A DNA stretch of 12,108 nucleotides from an uncultured Bilophila sp. Lineage in GTDB: Bacteria; Desulfobacterota; Desulfovibrionia; Desulfovibrionales; Desulfovibrionaceae. The translations under genes were made by a program, and so were the position numbers. The notes under the pieces were generated by a model. It searched no databases, was not told where the DNA came from, and worked only from the letters and a program-made list of their open reading frames with translations. This document shows positions 12,084 through 12,108 of the stretch, piece by piece. The stretch lies in contig CABKMN010000067.1 in assembly GCA_902373525.1 (NCBI GenBank), forward strand, positions 1 to 12,108, read 5' to 3'. Within the stretch, counting starts at the first letter, position 1; every line of letters begins with the position of its first letter.

Positions 12084-12108
12084 TCTTGGCGTTGTTCTAC
12101 TTTCCCAC
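12084..12108 (-). rRNA. rrf: 5S rRNA, 3' end only
   Basis: Read on the minus strand the last bases are GTGGGAAAGTAGAACAACGCCAAG. These match the 3' end of 5S rRNA: the GTGGGAGAGTAG-like helix, then the closing strand that pairs with the 5' end. The gene is cut by the window edge, and the rest of the rRNA operon should lie to the right. The exact 3' end is uncertain by a base or two. Confidence 0.88.

Noticed and set aside
1..12108. CRISPR arrays and tRNA genes
   Set aside because: No regularly spaced repeats and no cloverleaf with a T-loop GGTTCGAATCC-type motif were found.

Overview
The window comes from a GC-rich member of the Desulfovibrionaceae (Desulfovibrio, Bilophila or a relative). 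Three things point there. The F0 ATP synthase genes stand apart from any F1 genes and are followed directly by the redox repressor Rex. AtpE is made with a cleavable leader. A polysulfide/thiosulfate-reductase-type molybdoenzyme pair lies nearby. The species cannot be fixed from this sequence alone.

Left block (about 1-4296, all + strand). The window opens with a near-perfect 100-bp palindrome that swallows the start of the first gene. Next come an AtpZ/AtpI-family protein, AtpI, ATP synthase subunit a (atpB) and subunit c (atpE), which together build the proton- or sodium-conducting rotor and stator core. A double hairpin ending in T6 closes this group. It is followed by rex (NADH/NAD+ sensing repressor), truA (tRNA pseudouridine synthase) and a 140-residue hypothetical protein, then a good rho-independent terminator.

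Middle block (4297-7752). A 598-bp stretch without a convincing gene holds several inverted repeats, including a G-rich/T5-A5 hairpin of the same style as the one at the window start. It is followed by a molybdopterin oxidoreductase and, after a structured 176-bp gap, a protein with four [4Fe-4S] clusters. Neither has an export signal and no membrane (NrfD/PsrC-type) subunit is next to them, so they look like a cytoplasmic two-subunit redox enzyme. A strong bidirectional terminator ends this block.

Right block, minus strand (10863 down to 7755). Three tightly spaced genes run leftwards from one likely promoter: an aspartate/glutamate racemase-family enzyme, a UDP-N-acetylhexosamine dehydrogenase (WbpA/TviB type) and a family 2 glycosyltransferase. 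Together they suggest a surface polysaccharide containing a uronic acid, possibly decorated with a D-amino acid. The glycosyltransferase is visibly more AT-rich than its neighbours.

Right end. Divergent from the racemase is an AT-richer gene with a textbook sigma-70 promoter. Its protein joins a phospholipase-D-type nuclease to an SRA-like C-terminal module, which fits a modification-dependent (type IV-like) restriction enzyme. The window ends in the 3' end of a 5S rRNA on the minus strand, with its terminator, so an rRNA operon enters from the right.
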